DNA from: Clostridiales bacterium
Lineage (GTDB): Bacteria > Bacillota > Clostridia > Lachnospirales > WRAX01
Direction: 5' to 3'
NCBI GenBank assembly: GCA_031277155.1
Contig: JAITMW010000098.1
Coordinates: 1 to 12,500 of the forward strand
Length of the DNA stretch: 12,500 bases
In this document: positions 6,523 through 12,500 of the stretch, piece after piece
How the letters are laid out: each line of letters opens with the position of its first letter
How positions within the stretch are numbered: the stretch's first letter is position 1
The notes under the pieces: generated by a model
Told to the model about the DNA's origin: nothing
What the model saw: the letters and a program-made list of their open reading frames with translations, nothing else
Database searches by the model: none
Made by a program: the position numbers and the translations under genes

Positions 6523-7452
6523 GTGAGGATTGGCGTGGATTTGGGCGGAACCAACATTGCGGCAGGCATTGTGGACGACGACGGCAAGGTTTTGGCCAAA
6601 AAGTCGGTTGCGACACAGGCGCAAAAAGGCCCCGACGTTGTTTTGGCGGATATTTTGCGCCTGTGTAAAGAGCTTATGGGCGAAAGCGCCGTCCCCGTGC
6701 GGCATGTGGGCATTGGTATTCCCGGCACTGTCAATTCTTCCCGGGGCATGGTGCTGATGGCGCCCAATATCAATTTCAAAAATGTCCCTGTTAGCCAAGA
6801 GATGTCGCGGCTGCTAAATATCCCCGTCTATCTTGATAATGACGCCAATTGCGCGGCGTTGGGCGAAGCCAGATTTGGCGCAGCCAGGGGCAGCCAAAAT
6901 TCCATCACCGTCACCTTGGGTACAGGCGTTGGCGGCGGCATAATAATCGGCGGCAAAATTTATACCGGCACATTTTTTGGCGCCGGCGAAATTGGCCACC
7001 AAATTATCCGTGCGGGCGGCAATGTGTGCGGCTGCGGGCAGCGCGGCTGCTGGGAGGCCTATGCTTCGGCGGCATCCCTGATACGTCAGGCGCGGCGGTG
7101 GGAACACAGGATTACAACAAGCATGATTGCCGAAATGGCGGGCGGCGATTTGGAGAAAATTACCGCCAAAATCATCTTTGATGCCGCCGGGGCAGGTGAC
7201 GGCCTGGCCAGAGAAGTCATTGACGAATATGTGGGCAATCTTTGCATTGGCCTTGGCAATCTTATCAACATTTTCCAGCCGGATGTTATGGTCATAGGCG
7301 GCGGCGTGTCCGGCCACGGCCAGGGGTTGATTGACGCCATAGAATGTCGTATGCCCGACATGGTTTTTAACGGAGATGTCTTGACAAAATTTGTCATAGC
7401 ACGGCTTGGCAATGATGCCGGAATTGTAGGCGCGGCGTGTTTAGGAGAATAG
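6523..7452 (+). CDS. ROK-family glucokinase
   Basis: A 309-residue ROK-family sugar kinase, most likely a glucokinase that makes glucose 6-phosphate from glucose and ATP in the cytoplasm. Motifs are the phosphate-binding GVDLGGTN (4-11), GIGIPGTVN (63-71), the catalytic segment LDNDANCAALGEA with Asp107, the second phosphate motif TLGTGVGGG (131-139), and the zinc site His159 with Cys169, Cys171 and Cys176 in the ROK signature CGCGQRGCWE. No N-terminal helix-turn-helix is present, so it is a kinase rather than a NagC/XylR-type repressor. The start is GTG at 6523, with AGTAGGG about 6 nt upstream; the GVDLGG motif needs no upstream extension. It lies 30 nt after hprK and 7 nt before murB. Other hexoses or N-acetylated sugars are possible substrates. 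I leave the symbol blank because glk and glcK cannot be separated on sequence. Confidence 0.9.
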   Translation: MRIGVDLGGTNIAAGIVDDDGKVLAKKSVATQAQKGPDVVLADILRLCKELMGESAVPVRHVGIGIPGTVNSSRGMVLMAPNINFKNVPVSQEMSRLLNIPVYLDNDANCAALGEARFGAARGSQNSITVTLGTGVGGGIIIGGKIYTGTFFGAGEIGHQIIRAGGNVCGCGQRGCWEAYASAASLIRQARRWEHRITTSMIAEMAGGDLEKITAKIIFDAAGAGDGLAREVIDEYVGNLCIGLGNLINIFQPDVMVIGGGVSGHGQGLIDAIECRMPDMVFNGDVLTKFVIARLGNDAGIVGAACLGE

Positions 7453-7459
7453 TGCATAT

Positions 7460-8362
7460 ATGGAAATGTTTGAAATTTTGCAGCAAAGGCTGGGCGCGGG
7501 GCATGTTTTGCTTAGAGAGCCCATGAAAAACCACACAACCTTTAAAGTTGGCGGCCCGGCCGATATTTTTGCAATTCCGCGAAATGTGGACGAGCTGACA
7601 TTTGCCATACAGGCTTGCCGCAATGCTGATTTTCCATATTTTGTCTTGGGTAATGGCAGCAATTTGCTGGTCCGTGACGGCGGCATACGCGGCGTTGTGA
7701 TATCCACGGCGGCCCTTTGCGAAATATGCCTGCCGGACGACCACAAAATTTATGCCCAGGCGGGCGCCATGATGCCCGATGTGTCGAAATTCGCCCTGGC
7801 GCACGGCCTTTGCGGTCTGGAATTTGCCGAGGGCATACCGGGCAGCATCGGCGGCGGCGTTGTGATGAACGCGGGCGCCTATGGCGGCGAAATTAAAGAT
7901 GTTTTTTGCACGGCGCAGGTGATTGATAAAAATTGCCGGCTGATTGACATAGATTTGCAGTCCATGGACTTTGCATATAGAAAATCCGCGGCGGCGGCGC
8001 AGGGTTATATCGTCTGCGGCGTCACAATGCGGCTGGATAAAGGCAGCGCTGCCGACATCGCCGCAAAAATGGCGGACTTTCGCGCGCGGCGGCGGGACAA
8101 ACAGCCGCTGACCATGCCGTCCGCCGGCAGCACTTTTAAGCGGCCGCCCGGGCATTTTGCGGGCAAGCTGATTATGGACGCGGGTTTGCGGGGCTTTGCT
8201 ATTGGCAGAGCCGCCGTCAGCGAGAAGCATTGCGGCTTTATTGTGAACAAGGGCGATGCCGTCGCGGCAGACATTTTGTCGTTGATTGACCATGTGCAGT
8301 CAGTTGTTATGGAAAAATTTGGCGTGATGTTGGAAACCGAGGTAAAGATTGTGGGAGAGTGA
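7460..8362 (+). CDS. murB: UDP-N-acetylmuramate dehydrogenase
   Basis: MurB reduces UDP-GlcNAc enolpyruvate to UDP-MurNAc with NADPH and FAD, the second committed step of peptidoglycan precursor synthesis. The 300 residues are normal length for the short Gram-positive type. Motifs are TTFKVGGPAD near 26-35, the FAD-binding LGNGSNLLVRDGG (63-75) and GIPGSIGGGVVMNAGAYGGE (125-144). YRKS at 173-176 contains the conserved Arg174. SAGSTFKRP (221-229) contains the proton-donating Ser224, and the C-terminal LETEVKI has the conserved Glu294. AGGAGA overlaps the end of the glucokinase gene and lies 11 nt before the ATG at 7460, slightly long; an ATG two codons later is a possible alternative. rapZ follows 4 nt after its stop. 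Placement beside rapZ is common in Clostridia. Confidence 0.97.
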   Translation: MEMFEILQQRLGAGHVLLREPMKNHTTFKVGGPADIFAIPRNVDELTFAIQACRNADFPYFVLGNGSNLLVRDGGIRGVVISTAALCEICLPDDHKIYAQAGAMMPDVSKFALAHGLCGLEFAEGIPGSIGGGVVMNAGAYGGEIKDVFCTAQVIDKNCRLIDIDLQSMDFAYRKSAAAAQGYIVCGVTMRLDKGSAADIAAKMADFRARRRDKQPLTMPSAGSTFKRPPGHFAGKLIMDAGLRGFAIGRAAVSEKHCGFIVNKGDAVAADILSLIDHVQSVVMEKFGVMLETEVKIVGE

Positions 8363-8366
8363 GGAC

Positions 8367-9221
8367 ATGGAGCTGCTTATCGTCACAGGAATGAGCGGCG
8401 CGGGCAAATCCACCGTGCTGAAATTCTTGGAGGATATTGGATATTATTGCATAGACAATATGCCGCCGGGGCTTATTCCGAAATTTGCAGAGCTTACCTT
8501 TCGTCCCGGCGGCGATGTGGAAAAAGTGGCGCTGGGCGTTGACATACGAAGCCGCAGGCTGTTTGAGGATTTTTTTCCGCTTTTGGACACAATGCAGGAT
8601 GTTTTGCCAAATTATTCCATACTTTTCTTGGAAGCCTCAGACGAAGTTTTGTTAAAGCGCTATAAAGAAACCCGGCGCAATCATCCGCTTTCGCCCGCCG
8701 ACCGCATAATTGAGGGCATTGGGCGCGAGCGCGAAATGCTGGCAAGGGTCAAGGCGGCGGCGCATCATATTGTCGACACGGGGCATTTTCTGCCGCGGCA
8801 GCTGAAAGAAAGAATAAACATGATTTTTTTGGAAGACAGGGATTTCAGCAGCCTTTCGGTCACATTGCTGTCTTTTGGCTTTAAGCATGGTATGCCCCAT
8901 GATTCTGACATTGTGCTGGATGTGCGCTTTCTTGCGAATCCTTTTTACGACCCGGAAATGAAGCATATGACAGGCAATGACGCTATTGTGCGTGACTTTG
9001 TGCTGGACAACCCCGTAGCCAAGGAATTTTTGGCAAAGACCATTGACCTGCTGGATTTTCTTTTGCCGCATTATGTGGAAGAGGGCAAAAATCAGCTTGT
9101 GGTGAGCATTGGCTGCACGGGCGGCAAGCATCGTTCGGTGGTTGTGGTCAACCATTTGGCGGCGCATCTGCGGCAGGGCGGATATTTTGCAAATGCGAAG
9201 CATAAGGACATCACTGCGTAG
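8367..9221 (+). CDS. rapZ: RapZ/YvcJ-family nucleotide-binding protein
   Basis: A 284-residue RapZ (YvcJ) family P-loop protein. In Escherichia coli RapZ senses glucosamine 6-phosphate and controls decay of the small RNA GlmZ, and so amino-sugar synthesis; in Bacillus YvcJ hydrolyses GTP and influences competence. Whether it binds RNA here is unknown. Walker A is GMSGAGKS (8-15), followed by DIGYYCIDNMPPGLIP (23-38), LFLEASDEVLLKRYKETRRNHPL and the C-terminal domain signature SIGCTGGKHRSVVVVNHLA. The start is the ATG at 8367, 4 nt after the murB stop, with GAGG in front; an in-frame TTG at 8349 lies within murB and would add six residues ahead of the P-loop domain, so I reject it. In Bacillus the gene is followed by yvcK, but here whiA follows directly after 21 nt. 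Confidence 0.96.
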   Translation: MELLIVTGMSGAGKSTVLKFLEDIGYYCIDNMPPGLIPKFAELTFRPGGDVEKVALGVDIRSRRLFEDFFPLLDTMQDVLPNYSILFLEASDEVLLKRYKETRRNHPLSPADRIIEGIGREREMLARVKAAAHHIVDTGHFLPRQLKERINMIFLEDRDFSSLSVTLLSFGFKHGMPHDSDIVLDVRFLANPFYDPEMKHMTGNDAIVRDFVLDNPVAKEFLAKTIDLLDFLLPHYVEEGKNQLVVSIGCTGGKHRSVVVVNHLAAHLRQGGYFANAKHKDITA

Positions 9222-9242
9222 AATCAAAAGGGGGAAAAGCAT

Positions 9243-10100
9243 ATGTCATTTTCTTCCAAAGTGAAGCGAGAAATTTTTAAGCATATAGGCCCAAGACATT
9301 GCAGAATTGCAGAGCTTTCGGCCATCATAGACAGCTGCGGGAAGTTTGCGCCTGTCTTTGAAATCAAAACAGAAAACGGCCTTGTGCGGGCGAAATTCGA
9401 GAAATTTACAAGCATGGATTTTAACCGCAATGACGACAACTGGCTTGCCAAGATGATGTTTGCCTGCGGCCCGGCCAATGGGCGGCCCGTCGGCGCCACC
9501 AAGAGCGAATGTTGCAAAAAGGCATATGTGCGCGGCGCGTATCTTTCGGCGGGCACAATGGCAAATCCTGCCGGAGCCTATCATATGGAATTTGCCGTAA
9601 GTCCCGGCGCCATTGCCCATATCACGGAGATTTTCGCCTTTTTTGGCCTTGCGCCCAAGATCCACAGGCGAAAATCCCAGCAAATCCTGTATTTTAAGGA
9701 AGCGGAGCAGATTGCCACGGTGCTTAACATCATCGGCGCCCATGTTGCCCTGATGGAATTTGAAAATTGCCGCGTGGGCAAGGATGTAAATAACGCCATA
9801 AACAGGGCGGCCAACGCCGAAGCAGCCAACGCGGACAAGGTTGTGGCGGCATCGGCAAAGCAAAGCAGGGATATATTGGACATACAAAATTTGGTTGGGC
9901 TGTCTGTTTTGGATGATGCTTTGGCGCAGGTGGCGCAAATTCGCATGGACAATCCCTTGCTAAGCCTGGAAGGCATTGGAAAAAAGCTGGACCCGCCCAT
10001 TTCAAAGTCGGGAGTAAACCATAGGCTCAAAAAAATTGCGCAAATTGCGGAAATGTATAGGCGGCAACACGTGAAAGCACAATTTAAAACGGAGGTATAG
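9243..10100 (+). CDS. whiA: WhiA, sporulation/cell-division DNA-binding regulator, short N-domain
   Basis: WhiA is a DNA-binding protein with a LAGLIDADG-homing-endonuclease-like fold without nuclease activity and a C-terminal helix-turn-helix. It controls sporulation septation in Streptomyces and affects division and chromosome segregation in Bacillus. This protein begins MSFSSKVKREI, the usual WhiA start. It has the core motifs CCKKAYVRGAYLSAG (90-104), IIGAHVALMEFENCRVGKDV and NRAANAEAANADK, and the C-terminal HTH LEGIGKKLDPPISKSGVNHRL. The 285-residue length is below the usual 310-330. From memory of Bacillus WhiA the missing residues, about 30, fall between residue 40 and the CCKK motif in the N-terminal domain. 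No frameshift is evident there. The ribosome binding site AAGGGGGA lies 9 nt before the ATG. It ends 3 nt before the HPr-like gene. Confidence 0.95.
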   Translation: MSFSSKVKREIFKHIGPRHCRIAELSAIIDSCGKFAPVFEIKTENGLVRAKFEKFTSMDFNRNDDNWLAKMMFACGPANGRPVGATKSECCKKAYVRGAYLSAGTMANPAGAYHMEFAVSPGAIAHITEIFAFFGLAPKIHRRKSQQILYFKEAEQIATVLNIIGAHVALMEFENCRVGKDVNNAINRAANAEAANADKVVAASAKQSRDILDIQNLVGLSVLDDALAQVAQIRMDNPLLSLEGIGKKLDPPISKSGVNHRLKKIAQIAEMYRRQHVKAQFKTEV

Positions 10101-10103
10101 GCA

Positions 10104-10349
10104 ATGATTAAAAAGACGGTTACGGTAAATTCCAACATGGAGGCGCGCCCCGCGGCACTGTTTGTGCAGGCGGCGTCGAAATTCCAAAGCTCTGTCTTTG
10201 TGAAAATCGACAACAATCAGATAAACGCCAAATCCATAATGGGCATGATGTCCATCGGCATTTTGGCGGGACAGCAGGTTACGCTTGCGGCAGACGGCGG
10301 CGACGAAGAGGCCGCCATTGCGGAGCTTAGCAAGTTTTTCACTGTATAG
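10104..10349 (+). CDS. HPr-like protein lacking the phosphorylated His (Crh-like)
   Basis: An 81-residue HPr-fold protein. In HPr the catalytic His15 of GLHARPA takes phosphate from enzyme I; here the same segment reads NMEARPA, with Glu13 in the His position. The regulatory serine region is kept: Ser44 in INAKSIMGMMSIG corresponds to HPr Ser46, the target of HprK. The protein therefore should not act in sugar phosphotransfer but could be phosphorylated on Ser44 and serve as a co-regulator, as Crh does in Bacillus, where the His is Gln. Its position directly after whiA matches crh in Bacillus. GGAGG at the end of whiA and a 3-nt gap indicate translational coupling. I do not assign crh because orthology cannot be proved here and this could be an independent loss of His. 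Fold confidence is high; the role is inferred. Confidence 0.9.
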   Translation: MIKKTVTVNSNMEARPAALFVQAASKFQSSVFVKIDNNQINAKSIMGMMSIGILAGQQVTLAADGGDEEAAIAELSKFFTV

Positions 10350-10360
10350 GTGGGGCGCCT

Positions 10361-11425
10361 ATGTCGAATTATCATGATGAACAAAATAAAAAAAATATAT
10401 TGCGCTTGCGGGAGCTGACAAAGACTTTGCCGCCGTTTTTGGGCGAATTTTTCCGAAATAGGGCGGATTATACATCCACGCGCACGCGCCTGGGCTATGC
10501 CTATGATTTCAAGCTGTTTTTCAATTTCTTGGTCAACGAGACCAGGGATTTTTCTGCGCGCACACTGGACGACTTTAATCTGGATGATTTTGGCAGGATT
10601 ACTGTTGACCATATTGAGGAATTTATGGAATATCTTTCTTATTATACAACCAGCCGCGATGGCGCAAAGGGCGAGGTACATGTGCAAAACGAATTGATGG
10701 GCAAATCGCGCAAGCTTTCGGCCATACGCTCTCTTTTTGCATATTTTTACAAGAAAGGTAAAATTTCGGCCAATCCGGCGGAACTTGTGGCCACGCCGCC
10801 CGCCAAAGAAAAGGCCAAGGTATATCTGGATGTTCACGAAATTGCCAACTTATTGGACGAGGCCGACAGCGGCGAAAACTTAACGAAGCACCAGCAGGCA
10901 TATCACTCCGTCACGCGCAGCCGCGATGTGGCGCTGTTAAGCCTTTTTGTGGGCACGGGCATACGCATTTCCGAGGCCGTCGGCCTCAATGTCAACGACA
11001 TCGACATTGAAAACGGCAGCTTTCGTGTGGTGCGCAAGGGCGGTGACGAGGCCGTGCTGTATTTCGGCGAAGAAGTGGAGGAGGCATTGCGCAATTATCT
11101 TGCGATACGCGAAAAAACCGTCGCAAAGCCGGGTCACGAAGCGGCATTGTTTTTGTCAATGCAAAATAGGCGCATTACGGACCGCGCCGTGCAAAACCTC
11201 GTTAAGAAATATTCTGGTTTAGCGAATAGTCTAAAAAAGATTACTCCGCATAAGTTAAGGACTTCATTTGGCACAAATATGTATCGGCAAACAGGCGACA
11301 TATATCTTGTGGCGGACCTGCTGGGCCACAAAGATGTCAACACGACGCGCAAATCCTATGCCGACACCAAGCAGGAGGCGGGGCGGCGTGCAGTGCGCGA
11401 CCTGAAATTGCGCCAAGACGATTGA
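10361..11425 (+). CDS. Tyrosine recombinase / integrase, XerC/XerD-like
   Basis: A 354-residue tyrosine site-specific recombinase. Residues 20-135 form the SAM-like N-terminal core-binding domain; residues about 155-350 form the catalytic domain. All catalytic positions are present: Arg202 in GTGIRISE, Lys226 in VVRKGG, His297 and Arg300 in TPHKLRTSFG, His323 in LLGHKDVNTT and the nucleophile Tyr333. It starts 11 nt after the HPr-like gene with AGGTGGGG upstream and is followed by the DUF2225 gene 16 nt after its stop. No attachment sites, excisionase or phage genes are near, so it looks like a resident operon member rather than an element's integrase. A role in chromosome dimer resolution is possible, but no dif-like site is identified. 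Residues about 284-305 use unusually AT-rich codons compared with the rest of the gene. Confidence 0.93.
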   Translation: MSNYHDEQNKKNILRLRELTKTLPPFLGEFFRNRADYTSTRTRLGYAYDFKLFFNFLVNETRDFSARTLDDFNLDDFGRITVDHIEEFMEYLSYYTTSRDGAKGEVHVQNELMGKSRKLSAIRSLFAYFYKKGKISANPAELVATPPAKEKAKVYLDVHEIANLLDEADSGENLTKHQQAYHSVTRSRDVALLSLFVGTGIRISEAVGLNVNDIDIENGSFRVVRKGGDEAVLYFGEEVEEALRNYLAIREKTVAKPGHEAALFLSMQNRRITDRAVQNLVKKYSGLANSLKKITPHKLRTSFGTNMYRQTGDIYLVADLLGHKDVNTTRKSYADTKQEAGRRAVRDLKLRQDD

Positions 11426-11441
11426 AGAGGGGATGGTTTTG

Positions 11442-12239
11442 ATGGACAATATTTTTACGAGGCTTGACAAATTTGGCCTGGCCGATGTGCCCAAAGACAA
11501 GCCGAATATTTTTGATTTCGAGCTTGATATGCAGGGCGAAAAGGGTGGCGGCGCTTTAAGGGAAGAAGGGGCGGCGCCGTTTGACATTGAAAATTATGTT
11601 TACGTCAAGCAGTTTAATTGCCCCGTCTGCGAAAAAAGCTTTACAACCAAGGCCATCAAAGAAAGCAAGCTGCGCGTGATGTCTGTTGAGTTTGACTTGC
11701 ATCCCGTCTGCCATCCGATAGACCCCAATTTTTATGATGTGGTAATTTGTCCCAATTGTGGATATGCTGCCGTCAAAGATTTTTTCAAAAATATCACGAG
11801 TCGGCAGGCGGACATGATATTGGCGGACATTACGCCCAATTATATCGCGCAAAATTATCCCGACCGCCTTGATGTTGACATGGCCATCGAGCGATATGAG
11901 CTGGCTTTGCTAAATTCCATGGTAAAAAATGCCAGAAACGGCGAAAAGGCCTATATATGCCTAAAGCTAATGTGGTTTTACAGGATTAAGGGCGATGTTG
12001 ACAACCAAAGGCTGTTTGCCGAGCTGACGCTGAAAGGCTTTTCTGCCGCGCTTATCAAAGACGACCTGCCGATAATGGGCCTCAACGGCGATACAATTAC
12101 ATATTTGCTCGGCGCGCTTTACATGCTCCTGGACAGCAAAAACAGCGCTTTGAAATTTTTGTCGGATGTGGTGATTTCAAAAACGGCATCGGCCCGCCTT
12201 AAAGACAGGGCGAGGGATTTGAAGAATAATATGAGGTAA
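11442..12239 (+). CDS. DUF2225 zinc-ribbon protein, function unknown
   Basis: A 265-residue protein that matches my memory of the DUF2225 family (PF09986), common in Clostridia and without known function. The N-terminal part contains a probable zinc site: CPVC at 60-63 and CPNCGY at 103-108, with an extra Cys at 90. The C-terminal two thirds is alpha-helical, with helical pairs such as AIERYELALLNSMVKNARNG and AYICLKLMWFYRIKGD that resemble TPR repeats. No signal peptide or membrane helix is seen. I chose the ATG at 11442: AGAGGGG (11426-11432) lies 9 nt upstream. The in-frame ATG at 11433 would leave no spacer, so the three extra residues are unlikely. It is the last gene of the operon, 16 nt after the recombinase stop. 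Function cannot be inferred from context beyond cotranscription. Confidence 0.87.
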   Translation: MDNIFTRLDKFGLADVPKDKPNIFDFELDMQGEKGGGALREEGAAPFDIENYVYVKQFNCPVCEKSFTTKAIKESKLRVMSVEFDLHPVCHPIDPNFYDVVICPNCGYAAVKDFFKNITSRQADMILADITPNYIAQNYPDRLDVDMAIERYELALLNSMVKNARNGEKAYICLKLMWFYRIKGDVDNQRLFAELTLKGFSAALIKDDLPIMGLNGDTITYLLGALYMLLDSKNSALKFLSDVVISKTASARLKDRARDLKNNMR

Positions 12240-12277
12240 GCAAAAAGCATAAAAGCGCAAGGGGCGGGAATACAATC

Positions 12278-12309
12278 ACTATTCGCGAAAGGCAACTTTC
12301 GCGAATAGT
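12278..12309. repeat. Perfect 14-bp inverted repeat with GCAA loop after the operon
   Basis: ACTATTCGCGAAAG (12278-12291) and CTTTCGCGAATAGT (12296-12309) are exact reverse complements around the loop GCAA, a GNRA-type tetraloop. The stem can be extended at a distance: GGGAA near 12266 can pair with TTCCC near 12323 across internal loops. It starts 38 nt after the DUF2225 stop, where a terminator would be expected, but no U-tract follows in either direction, so it is not a standard intrinsic terminator. It may stabilise the 3' end of the operon mRNA, end transcription with a factor, or belong to a small RNA or repeat element. Confidence 0.9.
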
Positions 12310-12500
12310 ATGCACTATATTTCCCAGGAATTGTAAACAATGCTCTTCTTAAAGAACCGGGCGCGCTGTAAACTTCCCCGTCTCGGTTTTGATGCTTGGA
12401 TTTGGCATGATGTGGACGAAAGCGATGGGTATGAAATGCCCGCTTGTCCCGCAGCAAAAAACCTAACCCAAAAACGGCTTTCCCGTGACTGCCATCAGCA
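12310..12500. other. Right-end stretch with no assignable gene
   Basis: I cannot assign these 191 bases. The plus strand is open from an ATG at 12331 to the window edge (56 codons, beginning MLFLKNRARCKL), with AGGA only weakly placed upstream. The minus strand is also open from the edge into the end of the DUF2225 gene. Neither translation resembles a family I know, and Cys, His and Trp are scattered without a motif. Openness on both strands fits either chance or a repeat or structured RNA. No tRNA, tmRNA, SRP RNA or riboswitch core motif was recognised. Confidence 0.4.

Noticed and set aside
7394..8293. A 299-codon minus-strand frame across murB
   Set aside because: It overlaps the well-supported murB gene completely, and its sequence shows no family motif.
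11219..11227. GCGAATAGT shared with the hairpin arm at 12301-12309
   Set aside because: A 9-nt match within a coding sequence is expected by chance in 12.5 kb and has no inverted partner nearby.
10361..12239. Recombinase plus DUF2225 protein as a mobile island or defence system
   Set aside because: Both genes share spacing, strand and general codon use with the housekeeping operon, and no boundary repeats or accessory effector genes are present.
12119..12457. A 112-codon minus-strand frame at the right end
   Set aside because: It uses a TTG start, overlaps the end of the DUF2225 gene and the hairpin, and resembles no known family.

Overview
The window looks like chromosomal DNA of a Gram-positive bacterium of the Bacillota, most likely class Clostridia. 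The evidence is gene content and order: an hprK gene, a murB-rapZ-whiA-HPr-like cluster related to the yvcJ-yvcK-yvcL-crh cluster of Bacillus, MutS2, a DUF2225 protein, strong AGGAGG-type ribosome binding sites and sigma-A-type promoters. Genus and species cannot be read from the sequence. No rRNA, tRNA, CRISPR array, insertion sequence or prophage is visible.

Layout. Positions 1-573 (minus) hold the N-terminal 191 codons of a lytic transglycosylase whose 3' end lies outside the window. A short divergent gap (574-643) separates it from mutS2 (644-3028, plus), which is followed closely by a GNAT acetyltransferase (3039-3509). Convergent to these is a two-gene minus-strand operon: a bactofilin (5041-4574) and an FAD-dependent oxidoreductase of the geranylgeranyl-reductase type (4570-3506), whose stop overlaps the stop of the acetyltransferase gene. 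A 240-bp divergent intergenic region (5042-5281) carries a recognisable promoter in each direction and a perfect 12-bp inverted repeat around the rightward promoter.

From 5282 to 12239 nine genes run rightward with gaps of 30 nt or less, probably as one transcription unit: a small unknown protein, HPr kinase/phosphorylase (hprK), a ROK-family glucokinase, MurB, RapZ, WhiA, an HPr-like protein, a tyrosine recombinase and a DUF2225 zinc-ribbon protein. The unit ends just before a perfect 14-bp hairpin with a GCAA loop. The last 190 bases hold no gene I can identify.

Biology. The long operon joins carbon-flux sensing (HprK, HPr-like protein, glucokinase) to peptidoglycan precursor synthesis and its control (MurB, RapZ) and to WhiA. 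Three points stand out. The HPr-like protein has Glu where the phosphorylated His of HPr should be but keeps the regulatory Ser, so it should be a regulator like Crh rather than a sugar phosphotransferase carrier. The yvcK/glmR gene expected between rapZ and whiA is absent. WhiA is about 30 residues short in its N-terminal domain. I see no strong evidence of a wholly new defence or mobile system; the best unexplained items are the small protein fixed ahead of hprK, the inverted repeat around its promoter, and the hairpin plus unassigned tail at the right end.
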